Positions 51,981 through 61,996 of a DNA stretch of 64,000 nucleotides are shown here, piece by piece. The first letter of the stretch is position 1. Each line of letters begins with the position of its first letter. Below the pieces are notes generated by a model that had not been told where the DNA came from, searched no databases, and saw nothing but the letters and a program-made list of their open reading frames with translations. The translations under genes and the position numbers were made by a program. This DNA comes from Pseudomonas vanderleydeniana (GTDB lineage: Bacteria > Pseudomonadota > Gammaproteobacteria > Pseudomonadales > Pseudomonadaceae), in the NCBI RefSeq assembly GCF_014268755.2, contig NZ_CP077093.1, positions 3,522,001-3,586,000 on the forward strand, read 5' to 3'.

Positions 51981-52145
51981 GGGTAGTGCTCCAGAAGGTG
52001 GGCAACAATGAGAACGCCTGGAAGCGGGGTTTTATTCGGTACGGTGGAAAATTAATTCATGCGGCGCACAACCGCTATGGAAGCTGAATAGGGATTCGAT
52101 GGAAGCGAGCAGGCGAACCCGCTCGCATCCAGTCGTTACGACGGA

Positions 52146-52625
52146 TTACAAGCCTAGTTCAGAAAGCCCTGGATGGTCGTCCGGACGGCGGCCCAGTGGC
52201 CAGTGAAACTTGCGCTCCTCGGCCTTGATCGGCATGTCGTTGACGCAGGCGAAACGGCGAGCCATCAGGCCGTTCTCGTCGAACTCCCAGTTCTCGTTGC
52301 CGTAGGAGCGGAACCAGTTGCCCGAGTCGTCATGCCATTCATAGGCATAGCGCACGGCAATGCGGTTGTCGGTAAAGGCCCAGAGCTCCTTGATCAAACG
52401 GTAATCCAGCTCCTTGGCCCACTTGCGGGTCAGGAACGCCTTGGCTTCCTCGCGATTGTGGGCGAACTCCGCACGGTTGCGCCACTGGGTGTCCAGGGTA
52501 TAGGCCAGGGACACGCGTTGCGGATCGCGGGAGTTCCAGCCGTCTTCGGCCAGGCGAACCTTCTCGATCGCCGATTCGCGAGTGAAAGGGGGAAGTGGCG
52601 GGCGAACGTCTGCGTTAGATGACAT
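52146..52625 (-). CDS. DUF1348/NTF2-like protein
   Basis: A 159-residue single-domain protein of the SnoaL/NTF2-like superfamily, DUF1348 type. The region [31 protein letters not shown] and the [35 protein letters not shown] strand pattern are characteristic. It has no signal peptide. It lies 118 bases downstream of a TetR gene on the same strand, so it may be a target of that repressor. Enzymatic function is unknown. Confidence 0.85.
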   Translation of the reverse strand: MSSNADVRPPLPPFTRESAIEKVRLAEDGWNSRDPQRVSLAYTLDTQWRNRAEFAHNREEAKAFLTRKWAKELDYRLIKELWAFTDNRIAVRYAYEWHDDSGNWFRSYGNENWEFDENGLMARRFACVNDMPIKAEERKFHWPLGRRPDDHPGLSELGL

Positions 52626-52743
52626 GGCAATGTCTCCAATTAAATAGGTTTCAGACTGATGTAGCGCTTTTTATCCAGGCGACAGTCGACCGGGCAGGAA
52701 AAATGCCATCCGTGTTGAGCTGCTTTTCCGGCTCAGGCCGTTG

Positions 52744-53307
52744 TCAGAGCGCCAATAACTTCCGCGCCATGCATTGCGCATTATCGGCTGCACCGTGGTC
52801 ACCCATGACCAGTGCCACGGTAATGGCGCCGTCGATCAGGATCAGCAGTTGCCGGGCAACCACCAACGGATCGTCGATGCCATGTGCTTCACAGAGCTCG
52901 ACGAGGTAGTCGAGCAGTTTCTGCTTGTGTTCCTTGGCCAGCAGGCGCACCGGGTCCTGCGGGTCGCCGGTCTCGCCGGCGGTATTGATGAAGGCACAAC
53001 CCCGAAAACCTTCGGAGGCGAACCAGCCACCCAGCACGGTGAAGAGGCTGAGCAGTCGCTCGCCGCTGGTCGGGGCCTTGTCGACCTCGTCGCGGTACCA
53101 CTGCATCCAGCGGATATCGCGCCGCCGCAGGGCCTCCACCGTGAGGTCGTCCTTGGTGCCAAAATGCTTGTAGATGCTCTTGCGCGCCACACCGGAGGTC
53201 TTGACCAGCAGATCGATCCCGGTGGCATGGATGCCGCCCTGATAGATGAGCCTTTCAGCCGTGTCCAGAAGGGTTTCGCGCGTTGGGTTGGGAGTGTTTT
53301 CGTTCAT
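52744..53307 (-). CDS. TetR/AcrR-family regulator
   Basis: A 187-residue repressor. The N-terminal helix-turn-helix is TRETLLDTAERLIYQGGIHATGIDLLVKTSGVARKSIYKHFGTKDDL. The ligand-binding half follows with a Cys in FRGCAFINTAGETGD, as in regulators that sense reactive or electrophilic compounds (sensing by this Cys is inferred). Start 53307 (MNENTPN) is preferred. The upstream in-frame ATG at 53343 would place the palindrome 53320-53333 inside the coding region. Confidence 0.87.
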   Translation of the reverse strand: MNENTPNPTRETLLDTAERLIYQGGIHATGIDLLVKTSGVARKSIYKHFGTKDDLTVEALRRRDIRWMQWYRDEVDKAPTSGERLLSLFTVLGGWFASEGFRGCAFINTAGETGDPQDPVRLLAKEHKQKLLDYLVELCEAHGIDDPLVVARQLLILIDGAITVALVMGDHGAADNAQCMARKLLAL

Positions 53308-53319
53308 GGGAGAGATGGT

Positions 53320-53333
53320 AGAACGATCGTTCT
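53320..53333. promoter_or_regulatory. Putative TetR operator
   Basis: AGAACGATCGTTCT is a perfect 14-bp palindrome 13 bases upstream of the TetR start at 53307, so the protein probably represses its own gene. The gap beyond it up to 53467 shows no gene. Confidence 0.65.
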
Positions 53334-53467
53334 CCATGGTCAACCCCGAATTTCAAATTTGCATCCGCGGCGGTTCGAAGCCCCGGTAGGCCCGGGTTCA
53401 AACCCCCTCGGTGTACGTCGGATCACGGCCGACCCCGCAATGCTGTGGGCGCCGGCCGCGTGAGATG

Positions 53468-55105
53468 TCAGACCTTGAAGAAGCTGACCTTGCGCGTCAG
53501 GTTGTCGGCCAGTGCCGAGAGCTCCCGGCTGGACAGGGCGACCTGGTTGGAGCCGACCGAAGTTTCCACGGCGGCATCGTGGATGCGATTGATGTTCTGG
53601 TTCACTTCCTGGGTGGCGACACCTTGCTGGGTGGAGGCGCTGGCGATCTGGGCGTTCATGTCGTTGATCGCGCCGACCTCCTGGCGGATACGGACCAGTG
53701 CATTTTCCGCGACGCGGGTCTGCTCGACGGTTCGCTGTGCCAGCTCCCGGCTGTTGCGCATGATTTCGGCAGTGTCACTGGCGCCCGATTGCAGCTGTCC
53801 GACCATCTCGCGAATTTCCCGGGTCGAATCCTGGGTTCGCGTGGCCAGGGAGCGGACTTCATCCGCCACCACGGCAAACCCCCGTCCGGCCTCGCCAGCG
53901 CGGGCTGCCTCGATGGCGGCATTGAGGGCCAGCAGGTTGGTGCGCTCGGCAATCGAATTGATCACGGCAACGACGTTTTCGATGGCCTGGCTGTCATGGG
54001 ACACGCGACCCACCGATTCGGCCGCCTCGTCCAGCACCTTGGCCAGTTGCTGCATGTCGCTGGCCGTGGTCTGCACCACCTGCTTGCCGCTCTCGACCGC
54101 CTGGTCGGCGGCGCTACTGGCCTGCGCGGCATTTTGGGCATACGCCGCGATTTCGTGAACGGTGGCTGCCATCTGGTTGACCGCAGTGGCCATGCGTTCG
54201 GTTTCCCCGGTCTGCAGGCGCATCTGCTGGCTGTTGCTCTCGGAACTGGCCAGCAGCTGCGAGGACGAGCCCATCAGGTCATGAGCGACGGCGCGTACCT
54301 GGGTGATGGTCTCGGCCAGGTGGCGGTTGCTGGTTTTCAGGGTGCCCATGACACTGTCGGGGTGGCGAGTGTCGATTACCGTATCGAGTTGACCCTCAGC
54401 CAATTGCCGTATCGCATCGGCTACCGCTTCCGGCTCGGCGCCAAGCGTCGACTTGAGGTTGCGGATGATCAGCACCGAAACCAGCACACTGAGCAGCACG
54501 GCAATCGTGGTGACCAGCAGCATCAAGGTGGCGAAGTGACTGGCCGTGGTACGCACTTCGGCCAGTTGCTTGCCGATCGAGGCTTCCTCGTAGTCGATCA
54601 AGGCGTTGATACGCTTGAGCCACTCCTGGTAGGCCGGGGAAATATCGCTCAGCAGGAATGCCTGGGCCTTGTCCATGTCGCCTTGGCGGCGCACTTCGAT
54701 CAGGCGGGCGGTGAGTGCCTGGGTGGTGCGTTCACTGTCCTTGATGTCTCCCAGCAGCCGGCGCTCGGTGTCTGATGCCCCCATCTTGCTGAAAATCGTG
54801 TCCATCGGCTGCGCCGAGGCCTGGTAGTCGGCGTTCAGTTTCTCGATGTTGCCCAGGTGGTTCTGCAGGCCGGCATTGTCACGCACCAGCACGGCATCGC
54901 GGATGGCAATGGCGCGATCATGCACGCTACCGCGGAAGTTGATCGCATAGCGTTGCTTGACTGCGCTGTCGTCACTGACATTGGTCAGCGTGGAGTCGAT
55001 CAGGCCGACACGGTTGACCCCGATCAGGGTGACCAGGGTCAGGAGCGAAAGCACCAGCCCAAAGCCCAATCCAAGGCGTTTGGCGATTGTCAGGGAGCGG
55101 GGCAT
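53468..55105 (-). CDS. Methyl-accepting chemotaxis protein, four-helix-bundle sensor
   Basis: A 545-residue chemoreceptor. TM1 ([21 protein letters not shown]) leads to a 4HB_MCP_1 sensor of about 160 residues, then TM2 ([24 protein letters not shown]), HAMP ([23 protein letters not shown]) and the signalling domain with intact tip [20 protein letters not shown]. The ATG at 55105 follows AAGGAAACC. It is monocistronic. Small organic acids or amino acids are common ligands of the fold, but this one is not defined. Confidence 0.92.
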   Translation of the reverse strand: MPRSLTIAKRLGLGFGLVLSLLTLVTLIGVNRVGLIDSTLTNVSDDSAVKQRYAINFRGSVHDRAIAIRDAVLVRDNAGLQNHLGNIEKLNADYQASAQPMDTIFSKMGASDTERRLLGDIKDSERTTQALTARLIEVRRQGDMDKAQAFLLSDISPAYQEWLKRINALIDYEEASIGKQLAEVRTTASHFATLMLLVTTIAVLLSVLVSVLIIRNLKSTLGAEPEAVADAIRQLAEGQLDTVIDTRHPDSVMGTLKTSNRHLAETITQVRAVAHDLMGSSSQLLASSESNSQQMRLQTGETERMATAVNQMAATVHEIAAYAQNAAQASSAADQAVESGKQVVQTTASDMQQLAKVLDEAAESVGRVSHDSQAIENVVAVINSIAERTNLLALNAAIEAARAGEAGRGFAVVADEVRSLATRTQDSTREIREMVGQLQSGASDTAEIMRNSRELAQRTVEQTRVAENALVRIRQEVGAINDMNAQIASASTQQGVATQEVNQNINRIHDAAVETSVGSNQVALSSRELSALADNLTRKVSFFKV

Positions 55106-55320
55106 TTCAGGTTTCCTTAGCGTAAACGCAGGATTGATGTCAGTGAGCCATTACTTGGGTAGCGTTGTATCGCGTTACAAGGGCACCCCGTATTTGTTTT
55201 TATCTATCGCCATGATGGGACGAACCTCTCAGAGTTGGCAGCAATGACCTGTTCGAACACGAGCATCCAGCGCAATGCATGGTGTAAGCTCACTCATCCT
55301 CCGAATTCGACTCGAGCCCT

Positions 55321-56664
55321 ATGCCGTCGCTTTTCAAACGTTCCCTGTTACCCAAACTGCGCAGCTTCCCGCTGGCTGCCGACTCCCTGACCATCCTGCC
55401 TTCGGCCGCCGAGTTCCGCCGCTGTCTCCTGGAGCGGATCGCCACGGCGCGTCAGCGCATCACCCTGGTGGCGTTGTACTTGCAGGAGGATGAGGCCGGG
55501 CAGGAAATCCTCGATGCGCTGCACGCGGCCAAGGCGGCTCGCCCAACGCTTGAAATCGTCGTGGTGGTCGACTGGCTGCGGGCCCAGCGCGGACTGATCG
55601 GTGCAGCCAAGCAGCCGGGCAATAGCGCCTGGTACCAGGCGCAGACCCGGGCCCATGAGACCGAGGTGCCGATCTACGGCGTGCCGGTACAGACCCGCGA
55701 GCTGTTCGGGGTGCTGCACCTCAAGGGCTTCATCATCGACGATTGCGTGATCTATAGCGGCGCCAGCCTGAACAACGTGTACCTGCACAAATTCGACAAG
55801 TACCGTTTCGACCGCTATCACCTGCTGCACAACAAGGCCCTGGCCGATTCGATGCAGGGCCTGGTGTACAAGGAGTTGCTGGCCTCCCATGCAGTCTGTC
55901 GCCTGGACCTGCCGAGCCTGCCGACCACCCGCAGCCTGCGCGGCGGTATTGGCGATCTGCGCAGCCGACTCAAAAGCGCCCAGTACGACACCCGGGCAGG
56001 TGGCGAGCCGAGCTTCAGCCTGTCGGTCAGCCCGTTGCTGGGGTTGGGCAAGAACAACCCATTGAGCCGAGTGATCTGCGAGCTGATTGCCGCCAGCCAA
56101 CTGCAACTGACCATCTGCACGCCGTACTTCAACCTGCCGCTGGCGGTGACCCGGGAAATCAACCGGGCGCTGGAACGCGGGGTGAAGATCGACATCATCG
56201 TCGGCGACAAGACCGCCAACGACTTCTACATCCCGCCCAGCGAGCCGTTCAAGGTCATCGCGGCATTGCCGTACCTGTACGAGATCAGCCTGCGGCGTTT
56301 CGCCAAGCGGCACCAGGCGGCAATCGACAAGGGCTTGTTGAACCTGCACCTGTGGCGTGATGGTGACAACACCTATCATCTCAAGGGCATGTGGGTTGAC
56401 CAGCGCTATACCTTGCTGACCGGCAACAACCTCAATCCGCGAGCCTTTCGCCTCGACCTGGAAAACGCCTTGCTGATCGACGATCCACGCAGTGAGCTGC
56501 TGGAAGTGCGGGCACGGGAGTTGGAACTGATTCTGCAAAACACACAGCGGATCGCCAGCTTCAGGGAGCTGGATACACTGCTGGACTACCCGGAGGCGGT
56601 GGGCAAGTTCCTGCGGCGGGTGAGTCGGGTGAAGATCGAGCGATTGCTCTATCGGATGCTCTGA
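55321..56664 (+). CDS. pssA: CDP-diacylglycerol--serine O-phosphatidyltransferase (phospholipase D type)
   Basis: A 447-residue enzyme that makes phosphatidylserine, the precursor of phosphatidylethanolamine. It has the two HKD half-sites of the phospholipase D superfamily: HLKGFIIDDCVIYSGASLNN (about residues 138-157) and HLKGMWVDQRYTLLTGNNLN (about 354-373). Other PssA features are FDKYRFDRYHLL and TICTPYFNLP. Length matches gamma-proteobacterial PssA. The gene is peripheral and monocistronic. The ribosome site is weak. Confidence 0.93.
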   Translation: MPSLFKRSLLPKLRSFPLAADSLTILPSAAEFRRCLLERIATARQRITLVALYLQEDEAGQEILDALHAAKAARPTLEIVVVVDWLRAQRGLIGAAKQPGNSAWYQAQTRAHETEVPIYGVPVQTRELFGVLHLKGFIIDDCVIYSGASLNNVYLHKFDKYRFDRYHLLHNKALADSMQGLVYKELLASHAVCRLDLPSLPTTRSLRGGIGDLRSRLKSAQYDTRAGGEPSFSLSVSPLLGLGKNNPLSRVICELIAASQLQLTICTPYFNLPLAVTREINRALERGVKIDIIVGDKTANDFYIPPSEPFKVIAALPYLYEISLRRFAKRHQAAIDKGLLNLHLWRDGDNTYHLKGMWVDQRYTLLTGNNLNPRAFRLDLENALLIDDPRSELLEVRARELELILQNTQRIASFRELDTLLDYPEAVGKFLRRVSRVKIERLLYRML

Positions 56665-56685
56665 TTCGTTGTTGGGGCGGCGGGT

Positions 56686-56780
56686 TGCTGGCGATAGCGC
56701 TGAGCCTGGCACCCTGGATCTCATTGAATGGCCGCCTTTGGCGGATCGCCAGCAAGCCGGCTCCTACAGGCTTCATGGCG
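56686..56780. repeat. REP pair downstream of pssA
   Basis: The core gttgctggcgatagcgct and its inverted partner gatcgccagcaagccggctc lie 30-90 bases beyond the pssA stop. It is the same family as the elements at 5423-5531 and 13390-13430. Confidence 0.65.
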
Positions 56781-56824
56781 CGCCTGTCACGCATGCATGA
56801 CGCCAAAAACCTGTAGGGGGGGCC

Positions 56825-56874
56825 AGGTCTGTCGGGGCGACAGACCTCCCAGGCGACCGCATTCGCCCGGGAGG
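56825..56874 (-). terminator. Double hairpin at the 3' end of the efe locus
   Basis: A 9-bp perfect hairpin (aggtctgtc / gacagacct, 56825-56847) abuts a second imperfect 12-bp one (cctcccaggcga / tcgcccgggagg, 56845-56874), directly after the stop of the last efe gene. T-richness is poor, so termination efficiency is uncertain. Confidence 0.5.
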
Positions 56875-56884
56875 CACCACGACC

Positions 56885-57709
56885 TTAGTTCAGGCCCAGC
56901 TTGCCGCGCAGGGTCGACAGGTCTTCTGCCAGGGTGTTGACCGGGCCGACCAGGGCCTTGCGGTCATTTTCCTTGACCTTGTCATAGGTCTCGAAGCCGC
57001 CGTCCTTGGTCTTGTACTTGGCCAGGATCTTTTCCACGGTGGCAAAGTTCTTGTCGACTTTGGCGGCGAAGGCCTTGTCCTGCTTCTCGATCTGCGGACG
57101 GAACAGGTCGACGATTTTCTTCGCGCCGTCGATGTTGCCCTGGAAGTCATACAGGTCGGTATGGCTGTAGCGGTCTTCCTCGCCGGAGACCTTGGTCGCA
57201 GCCACTTCTTCCAACAGGGCGGCAGCGCCACCCACGACTTTCTCAGGCGGGAAGGTCAGACCGGCAACGCGCGATTGCAGCTCCTTCACGTTCTTGTCCA
57301 GGCCGTCGGCCAGATCGCCCAGGCCCTGGGTCGAGTTCTCGGAGAACAGGCTGTACTCCAGGCGGTGGAAACCGGTGAAGTCCTCGGCCTTGACGCCTTT
57401 TTCGTGGTCGTCGACGCGGGAGTCGATGGCCGCGTCCAGGTCACTGAACAGCTCGGCGATCGGTTCGATCGACTCGTAGTGAACGCGGGTAGGGGCGTAG
57501 AGCTTCTTGGCGGTCGCCAGGTCGCCTTTCTTCACGGCGTCGGTGAACTGCTGGGTCTTGCTGGCCAGTTGGTCAAGCTGCTCGGTGACGTAGATCTTGT
57601 AGTCCGAAACCGGGCCCACCAGGTCCAGCGGTGCAGTGGCCGCGAAAGCGGAGAGCGGAGCGTGCAGCAGGCCGACGGCCAACAACAAAGCAAGAGGCGA
57701 CTTCTTCAT
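56885..57709 (-). CDS. EfeO/EfeM-like periplasmic iron-uptake protein (M75 peptidase-like, no cupredoxin domain)
   Basis: A 274-residue exported protein with signal peptide ([20 protein letters not shown]) and the all-helical EfeO_M75 domain. The metal-binding HxxE motif is visible in [12 protein letters not shown], along with [18 protein letters not shown] and [16 protein letters not shown]. Unlike the EfeO encoded at 59070-60263 it lacks the N-terminal cupredoxin domain, so it corresponds to the EfeM form. It lies 25 bases after efeB, at the end of the operon. Confidence 0.9.
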   Translation of the reverse strand: MKKSPLALLLAVGLLHAPLSAFAATAPLDLVGPVSDYKIYVTEQLDQLASKTQQFTDAVKKGDLATAKKLYAPTRVHYESIEPIAELFSDLDAAIDSRVDDHEKGVKAEDFTGFHRLEYSLFSENSTQGLGDLADGLDKNVKELQSRVAGLTFPPEKVVGGAAALLEEVAATKVSGEEDRYSHTDLYDFQGNIDGAKKIVDLFRPQIEKQDKAFAAKVDKNFATVEKILAKYKTKDGGFETYDKVKENDRKALVGPVNTLAEDLSTLRGKLGLN

Positions 57710-57734
57710 GAGAACTTCCCAGGTGAGTTAAGGA

Positions 57735-59051
57735 TTAAGCCTTGGATTTTTGTTGTGTTGCAGAAAGCAGCGAGCGACCGATGAAGTCCTGGTCGCCGGT
57801 GACACCCGGCAAGGTGAAGAAATAACCGCCACCGATAGGCTTGAGGTATTCCTCCAGGGGCTCGCCGTTGAGTCGGGTCTGGACAGTGATGAAGCCTTGT
57901 TCCAGGTTCGACTGGTAGCAGATGAACAACAGGCCCATCTCCAGCTGGCCGTTCTTGCTGACGCCATTGGAGTAGTTGAACGGCCGGCGCAGGATCAGGT
58001 TGCGCTGCGACTCGGGAGTGCGCGGATTGGCCAGGCGGATGTGGGAATCGAGCCGGATGCGTTTGCCCTCCGGGTCATTGCTGTAGTCCGGGACCTCGGC
58101 TTCGGTCTTGCCACCGATAGGCGCGCCGGTGATTTTCTCCCGGCCAAAGATGCTTTCCTGTTCCTGTAGCGGGGTACGGTCCCAGCGCTCGACCAGGTTG
58201 CGGATGATCCGCACCGCCTGATAGCTGCCGTTGGCGGCCCAGGCCGGCTCGTCGCTGCCGGGCTGAACCCAGACGATGCGGTCCATGGCGCTGTTGTCGT
58301 TGGAGTCCGGGTTGGCCGAGCCATCACGGAAACCGAGGAAGTTGCGCGCGCTCTGGGCCGGCTCGCCAGGCTTGGCCGGTGCCTGTGGCGGGACGGTGCC
58401 TTCCTGCTTCCAGCGCACCAGCAGCAGGTCCGGGGTGTTCTTGACGATGTCGCGCAGGGCGTGGATGTTGGTGTCCGGGGTGTTGGAGCAGAACTGGATG
58501 CTCAGGTCGCCATGGCACAGGCCCGGTTGCAGCGCATCGTTGGGGAAACCGACCATCTGGCTCAGGCGCTTGGGCTTGACCGATTCCAGGCCGAAGCGCT
58601 CGTCGAACAGCGAGTTGCCAACCGAGACGGTGATGGTCAGGTTGTCCGGGGTGACGACCGGACCGAGGATGCCGGAGTCCAGGGGCGGCAGCTTCGGATC
58701 GATCTGCCGGACTGCGCCGCCACTCATCAGGAATGCAATGCGTTCGTTGAGGGTGCGGAACAGTCGCTCCAGGTCCTTGCGGTCGCTGGCCAGGACGTCG
58801 AAGGCGACGAACATGCCGGCCGCCGGGCGCGGCGTGACGATGCCGGTCTGGTGCTTGCCATGGAATTCGTGGCGGTCCTGGGTCTTCTCGCTGCTCGGGG
58901 CCTGGGTGACCTGGGACTGGGTTTGCGAGGCGGCCATGGCCGGGCAGCTCAGGGCACTGCCGGCGATGGCGGCGCCAGCCACGCCCATGCCCAACAGGAC
59001 ACGGCGGCGGTCGGCGGAAAATTCGTTGTTGCGCTCTGTTGAATCGCTCAT
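57735..59051 (-). CDS. efeB: Deferrochelatase/Dyp-type peroxidase EfeB
   Basis: A 438-residue periplasmic heme peroxidase. A Tat signal ([20 protein letters not shown]) fits export of a folded, heme-loaded protein. The DyP motif GxxDG appears as [13 protein letters not shown], and the distal Arg and the later [20 protein letters not shown] region match EfeB. It oxidises ferrous iron or removes iron from heme for import by EfeU. It lies between the two EfeO-type genes. Confidence 0.95.
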   Translation of the reverse strand: MSDSTERNNEFSADRRRVLLGMGVAGAAIAGSALSCPAMAASQTQSQVTQAPSSEKTQDRHEFHGKHQTGIVTPRPAAGMFVAFDVLASDRKDLERLFRTLNERIAFLMSGGAVRQIDPKLPPLDSGILGPVVTPDNLTITVSVGNSLFDERFGLESVKPKRLSQMVGFPNDALQPGLCHGDLSIQFCSNTPDTNIHALRDIVKNTPDLLLVRWKQEGTVPPQAPAKPGEPAQSARNFLGFRDGSANPDSNDNSAMDRIVWVQPGSDEPAWAANGSYQAVRIIRNLVERWDRTPLQEQESIFGREKITGAPIGGKTEAEVPDYSNDPEGKRIRLDSHIRLANPRTPESQRNLILRRPFNYSNGVSKNGQLEMGLLFICYQSNLEQGFITVQTRLNGEPLEEYLKPIGGGYFFTLPGVTGDQDFIGRSLLSATQQKSKA

Positions 59052-59069
59052 GTTCGGGTCGTCTGCTGG

Positions 59070-60263
59070 TTACAGGCCGGAAAGGCCAAGGGCTGGGTCG
59101 ATTCCATCGAGTGCATCGGCCAGGACCTTGGCCTTGTCGGCAATCTGTTTGCGCTTATCAGCGCCGACCGTGTCGTAGGTGACATAGCTGTCGCCGTTGC
59201 GCAGGCCATTGAGTTCGGCATCCAGGGCCACTGCGGCGCTGTCGAGCTTGGGCAGCAGATCGGCGGCCGACTTCACCAGCAGCGGACGCAGCAGGTCGAT
59301 GACCTTGCGCGTGGCCTGCAGGTTGGCTGCGAAGCCGTTCAGGTCGACATGGCTGTAGCGTTCTTCCTCGCCACTGCTGCCACGGGTTTCGGCGATGCTG
59401 TGCATGCTGCGGGCGACGATGCTGACCAGTTGCTCCGGGGGTAGCGACTGGGCCAGCAGCTGCTGCTTGAGGGTGATCACGTCTGCTTGCAGGCGTTCGA
59501 CCACCGGCTTCAGGCCGTCGAGGCTGCGCTGCTGGAACAGGCCGTATTCGATACGGTGGAAGCCGTTGAAGCCGGTGTCCTGCTCGCGTTTTTCGTAGTA
59601 GTCGGCGCGGGCGTTGATGCCGTTGTCCAGTTCGGAGAAACGCTGGGCCGCCGGAGCCAGACGCTGGTAGGCCTCACGGGCCGGCACGTAGAGCGCCTGC
59701 GCCTGGGTCAGGTCGCCAGCGGCAATCGCCTGCTGCAGGGCGTCGACCGCCTTGATCAGGGCTCCGCCCTGGGTGCTCAGGTAGACACGGAACTCCGACA
59801 GCGGACCAATGAACGCGGTCATCGACGGACGGGCCTTGGCGGCCGCTTCCGAAGCCGCTGTCGGGGTCACGTGCAGGGTGCCACGCGGGTTGCTCAGCAG
59901 GCCGCAGGTGATGACGTAGTCGCCAGGGGCAAGGTTGGCGTTGATCACCTGGCTCAGGCCTGGCGCTATGTTCTCGCGCTCTTCGACGACCAGTACGCCG
60001 TCGAGGATTTCCCATTCCACCGCACGATCGGACTTGTTGACGATACGGAAGCTGTTCGGCCCGGCCGGCACGGTCAGCGCGTTCGGGTCGCAACTGTGGC
60101 CGAGGATATTGACCGTAATCTCGTTGTGATGGCTTTGCCGCTTGCTCGCGGCCAGTTGCGAGGCGTAGTAGAACAGTCCACCGGCCGCGATCATCACGAT
60201 CACCGAGCCGGCTACCGCCCAGCGCAGGGCCTGGGGCGGTTTGCCAGTTGCAGGGTTGGACAT
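59070..60263 (-). CDS. efeO: Iron uptake protein EfeO (cupredoxin + M75 domains)
   Basis: A 397-residue protein. It is anchored or exported through an N-terminal hydrophobic segment (AVAGSVIVMIAAGGLFYYA). A cupredoxin domain follows (about residues 45-130; NILGHSCDPNALTVPAG and GDYVITCGLLSNPRG hold Cys residues), then the M75 helical domain with HxxE in FNGFHRIEYGLFQQ and EEERYSHVDLNGFAAN. It passes iron to EfeU. Start 60263 has AAGG upstream. It lies eight bases after efeU. Confidence 0.93.
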   Translation of the reverse strand: MSNPATGKPPQALRWAVAGSVIVMIAAGGLFYYASQLAASKRQSHHNEITVNILGHSCDPNALTVPAGPNSFRIVNKSDRAVEWEILDGVLVVEERENIAPGLSQVINANLAPGDYVITCGLLSNPRGTLHVTPTAASEAAAKARPSMTAFIGPLSEFRVYLSTQGGALIKAVDALQQAIAAGDLTQAQALYVPAREAYQRLAPAAQRFSELDNGINARADYYEKREQDTGFNGFHRIEYGLFQQRSLDGLKPVVERLQADVITLKQQLLAQSLPPEQLVSIVARSMHSIAETRGSSGEEERYSHVDLNGFAANLQATRKVIDLLRPLLVKSAADLLPKLDSAAVALDAELNGLRNGDSYVTYDTVGADKRKQIADKAKVLADALDGIDPALGLSGL

Positions 60264-60271
60264 GGGTAACC

Positions 60272-61114
60272 TTACTGGTTGGTAACGGAAGAGGTTTGCT
60301 TGGCGGCCGACGGTGCAGCCGGGATGAAGAACATCACCAGGGCGACCACCAGGTACAGCAGGTAGGCGGCCAGCACGCTGACGGTCGGTGCATCCTGGTA
60401 GCCGAACATCCCGGCCAGGACTGAACCGGCAGGGCCATCCATCGGCAGTGTGGCGCTGATATCGAAGACCACATCCTGCAGGTGGTTCCACAGGCCGGCT
60501 TCATGCAGCGCCTGCACCGAGTTGGCGAGGATGCCGGCGGCCACCACGAGGATGAACAGCCCGGTCCAGCGGAAGAACAGGCCCAGGTTCAGGCGCATGC
60601 TGCCGCTGTAGATGGCAAAACCGACAAGGATCGCCAGGATCAGGCCGAGCAGGGCACCGATGGGGGCACCTGGCCCTTCGCTCTGCTGGAACACCGCCAG
60701 CAGGAAGAACACGGTTTCCAGGCCTTCGCGAGCCACGGCGAAGAACACCATGGCGATCAGCGCCCAGACTTGATGCCTGGAGGCAGCCAGGGCATGGTCG
60801 AGGGAGACGTGCAGGGAATGCTTGATGGAGCGCGAGACCTTGCGCATCCAGAACACCATCGAGCTGAGGATGCCGACGGCAACCAGGCCGACGATGCCCT
60901 CGAACAGTTCCTGCTGTTTTTGCGGGAATTCGGCGCTCATCAGCTCCAGGCCGCCGCCCACCAGCAGCGCGAGGGCAGCGGCGAGAAACACCCCGATCCA
61001 GACGGCGGGCATCCATTGGCCACGGCCAGTCTGCTTGAGATAACTGGCAATAATGCCAACGATGAGCGCGGCTTCGATGCCTTCGCGCAACATGATCAGA
61101 AAGGGAACCAGCAT
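60272..61114 (-). CDS. efeU: Ferrous/ferric iron permease EfeU (FTR1 family)
   Basis: A 280-residue inner-membrane permease with seven hydrophobic segments. Both iron-binding REXXE motifs are present: FLIMLREGIEAALIVG at the N-terminus and FAVAREGLETVFFLL in the middle. It is the first gene of efeU-efeO-efeB-efeM-like. The start at 61114 gives the family N-terminus; an upstream in-frame ATG lies inside the Fur-box area. Regulation by Fur is supported by the site at 61157-61175. Confidence 0.95.
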   Translation of the reverse strand: MLVPFLIMLREGIEAALIVGIIASYLKQTGRGQWMPAVWIGVFLAAALALLVGGGLELMSAEFPQKQQELFEGIVGLVAVGILSSMVFWMRKVSRSIKHSLHVSLDHALAASRHQVWALIAMVFFAVAREGLETVFFLLAVFQQSEGPGAPIGALLGLILAILVGFAIYSGSMRLNLGLFFRWTGLFILVVAAGILANSVQALHEAGLWNHLQDVVFDISATLPMDGPAGSVLAGMFGYQDAPTVSVLAAYLLYLVVALVMFFIPAAPSAAKQTSSVTNQ

Positions 61115-61156
61115 TCGGCGATCGCGTCCGTTACAAAAGTGGATAGTAATTTGTAA

Positions 61157-61175
61157 CATAATGATACTCATTACT
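61157..61175. promoter_or_regulatory. Fur box upstream of efeU
   Basis: CATAATGATACTCATTACT matches 15 of 19 positions of the GATAATGATAATCATTATC consensus by eye and lies about 43 bases before the efeU start. Iron repression of the operon follows from it. Confidence 0.85.
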
Positions 61176-61230
61176 AAACAGCTTTTACGGCTTATAGCTG
61201 AACCGGGGCTGAACGGCAGGGCCTCACCTG

Positions 61231-61923
61231 TCAGGTGGCCAAGGCGAAATCGACTGCCGCTCCTGCATGCAGCTCGGTGGTGTCGAGCAACGGCAGGTGG
61301 CTGTGTTCGGGCTTGATCAGCAAGCCGATTTCAGTGCAGCCCAGGATGATCGCCTGCGCACCGCGCGCCGCCAGCCTCGCGATGATCTGCTGGTAAACCT
61401 GCCGTGAGTCTTCGTTGATGACGCCCACGCACAGCTCGTCATAGATGATCCGGTGCACGGCCTGGCGTTCCTCGGCCTCGGGGATCAGCACCTCCAGTCC
61501 CTGGGCCACCAGCCGTTGCTTGAGAAAATCCTGTTCCATGGTGAAGGCGGTTCCGAGCAGGCCGACCCGGGTTGCACCCCTGGCCAGCGCGGCTCGTCCG
61601 GTCGGCGTGGCGATATGCAGGAAGGGGATGCTCACGGCCCCCTCGATCTGTTCTGCCAGCCGGTGCATGGTGTTGGTGCAGAGCACCACGCACTCGGCGC
61701 CGCCGGCCTGCAGTCGCCGGGCCGCATCCTGCAGGATCAGCCCGGCGTCATCCCAGCGTCCGGCGTGCTGGGCCTGTTCGACAGGGCCGAAGTCGACGCT
61801 GTACATTAGCAGCGATGCCGAGCGCAGCGGGCCGAGACGCGAACGAACCTGCTGGTTGATGATCCGGTAGTATTCGGCGCTGGACTCCCAGCTCATGCCG
61901 CCGATAAGGCCGATGGTGCGCAT
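61231..61923 (-). CDS. Aspartate/glutamate racemase family protein
   Basis: A 230-residue cofactor-independent racemase. The two catalytic cysteines are in VVLCTNTMH and IILGCTEIGLL, and the N-terminus MRTIGLIGGMSWESSAEYYR is characteristic of the YgeA/RacX-like group. It interconverts D- and L-amino acids. It is divergent from an AraC regulator 73 bases away, which may control it. Confidence 0.9.
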   Translation of the reverse strand: MRTIGLIGGMSWESSAEYYRIINQQVRSRLGPLRSASLLMYSVDFGPVEQAQHAGRWDDAGLILQDAARRLQAGGAECVVLCTNTMHRLAEQIEGAVSIPFLHIATPTGRAALARGATRVGLLGTAFTMEQDFLKQRLVAQGLEVLIPEAEERQAVHRIIYDELCVGVINEDSRQVYQQIIARLAARGAQAIILGCTEIGLLIKPEHSHLPLLDTTELHAGAAVDFALAT

Positions 61924-61996
61924 GCGGTGCTCCTGTCGATGGGGGAGCGTGCAGTCTGCTCTCTGGCGTCGAGTGCGATCTATCAGGAAATTTCAT

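Noticed and set aside
53375..53415. tRNA-like T-arm (gttcgaag and gttcaaaccc)
   Set aside because: The stems do not pair over five bases, and no D-arm, anticodon arm or acceptor stem can be built around it.
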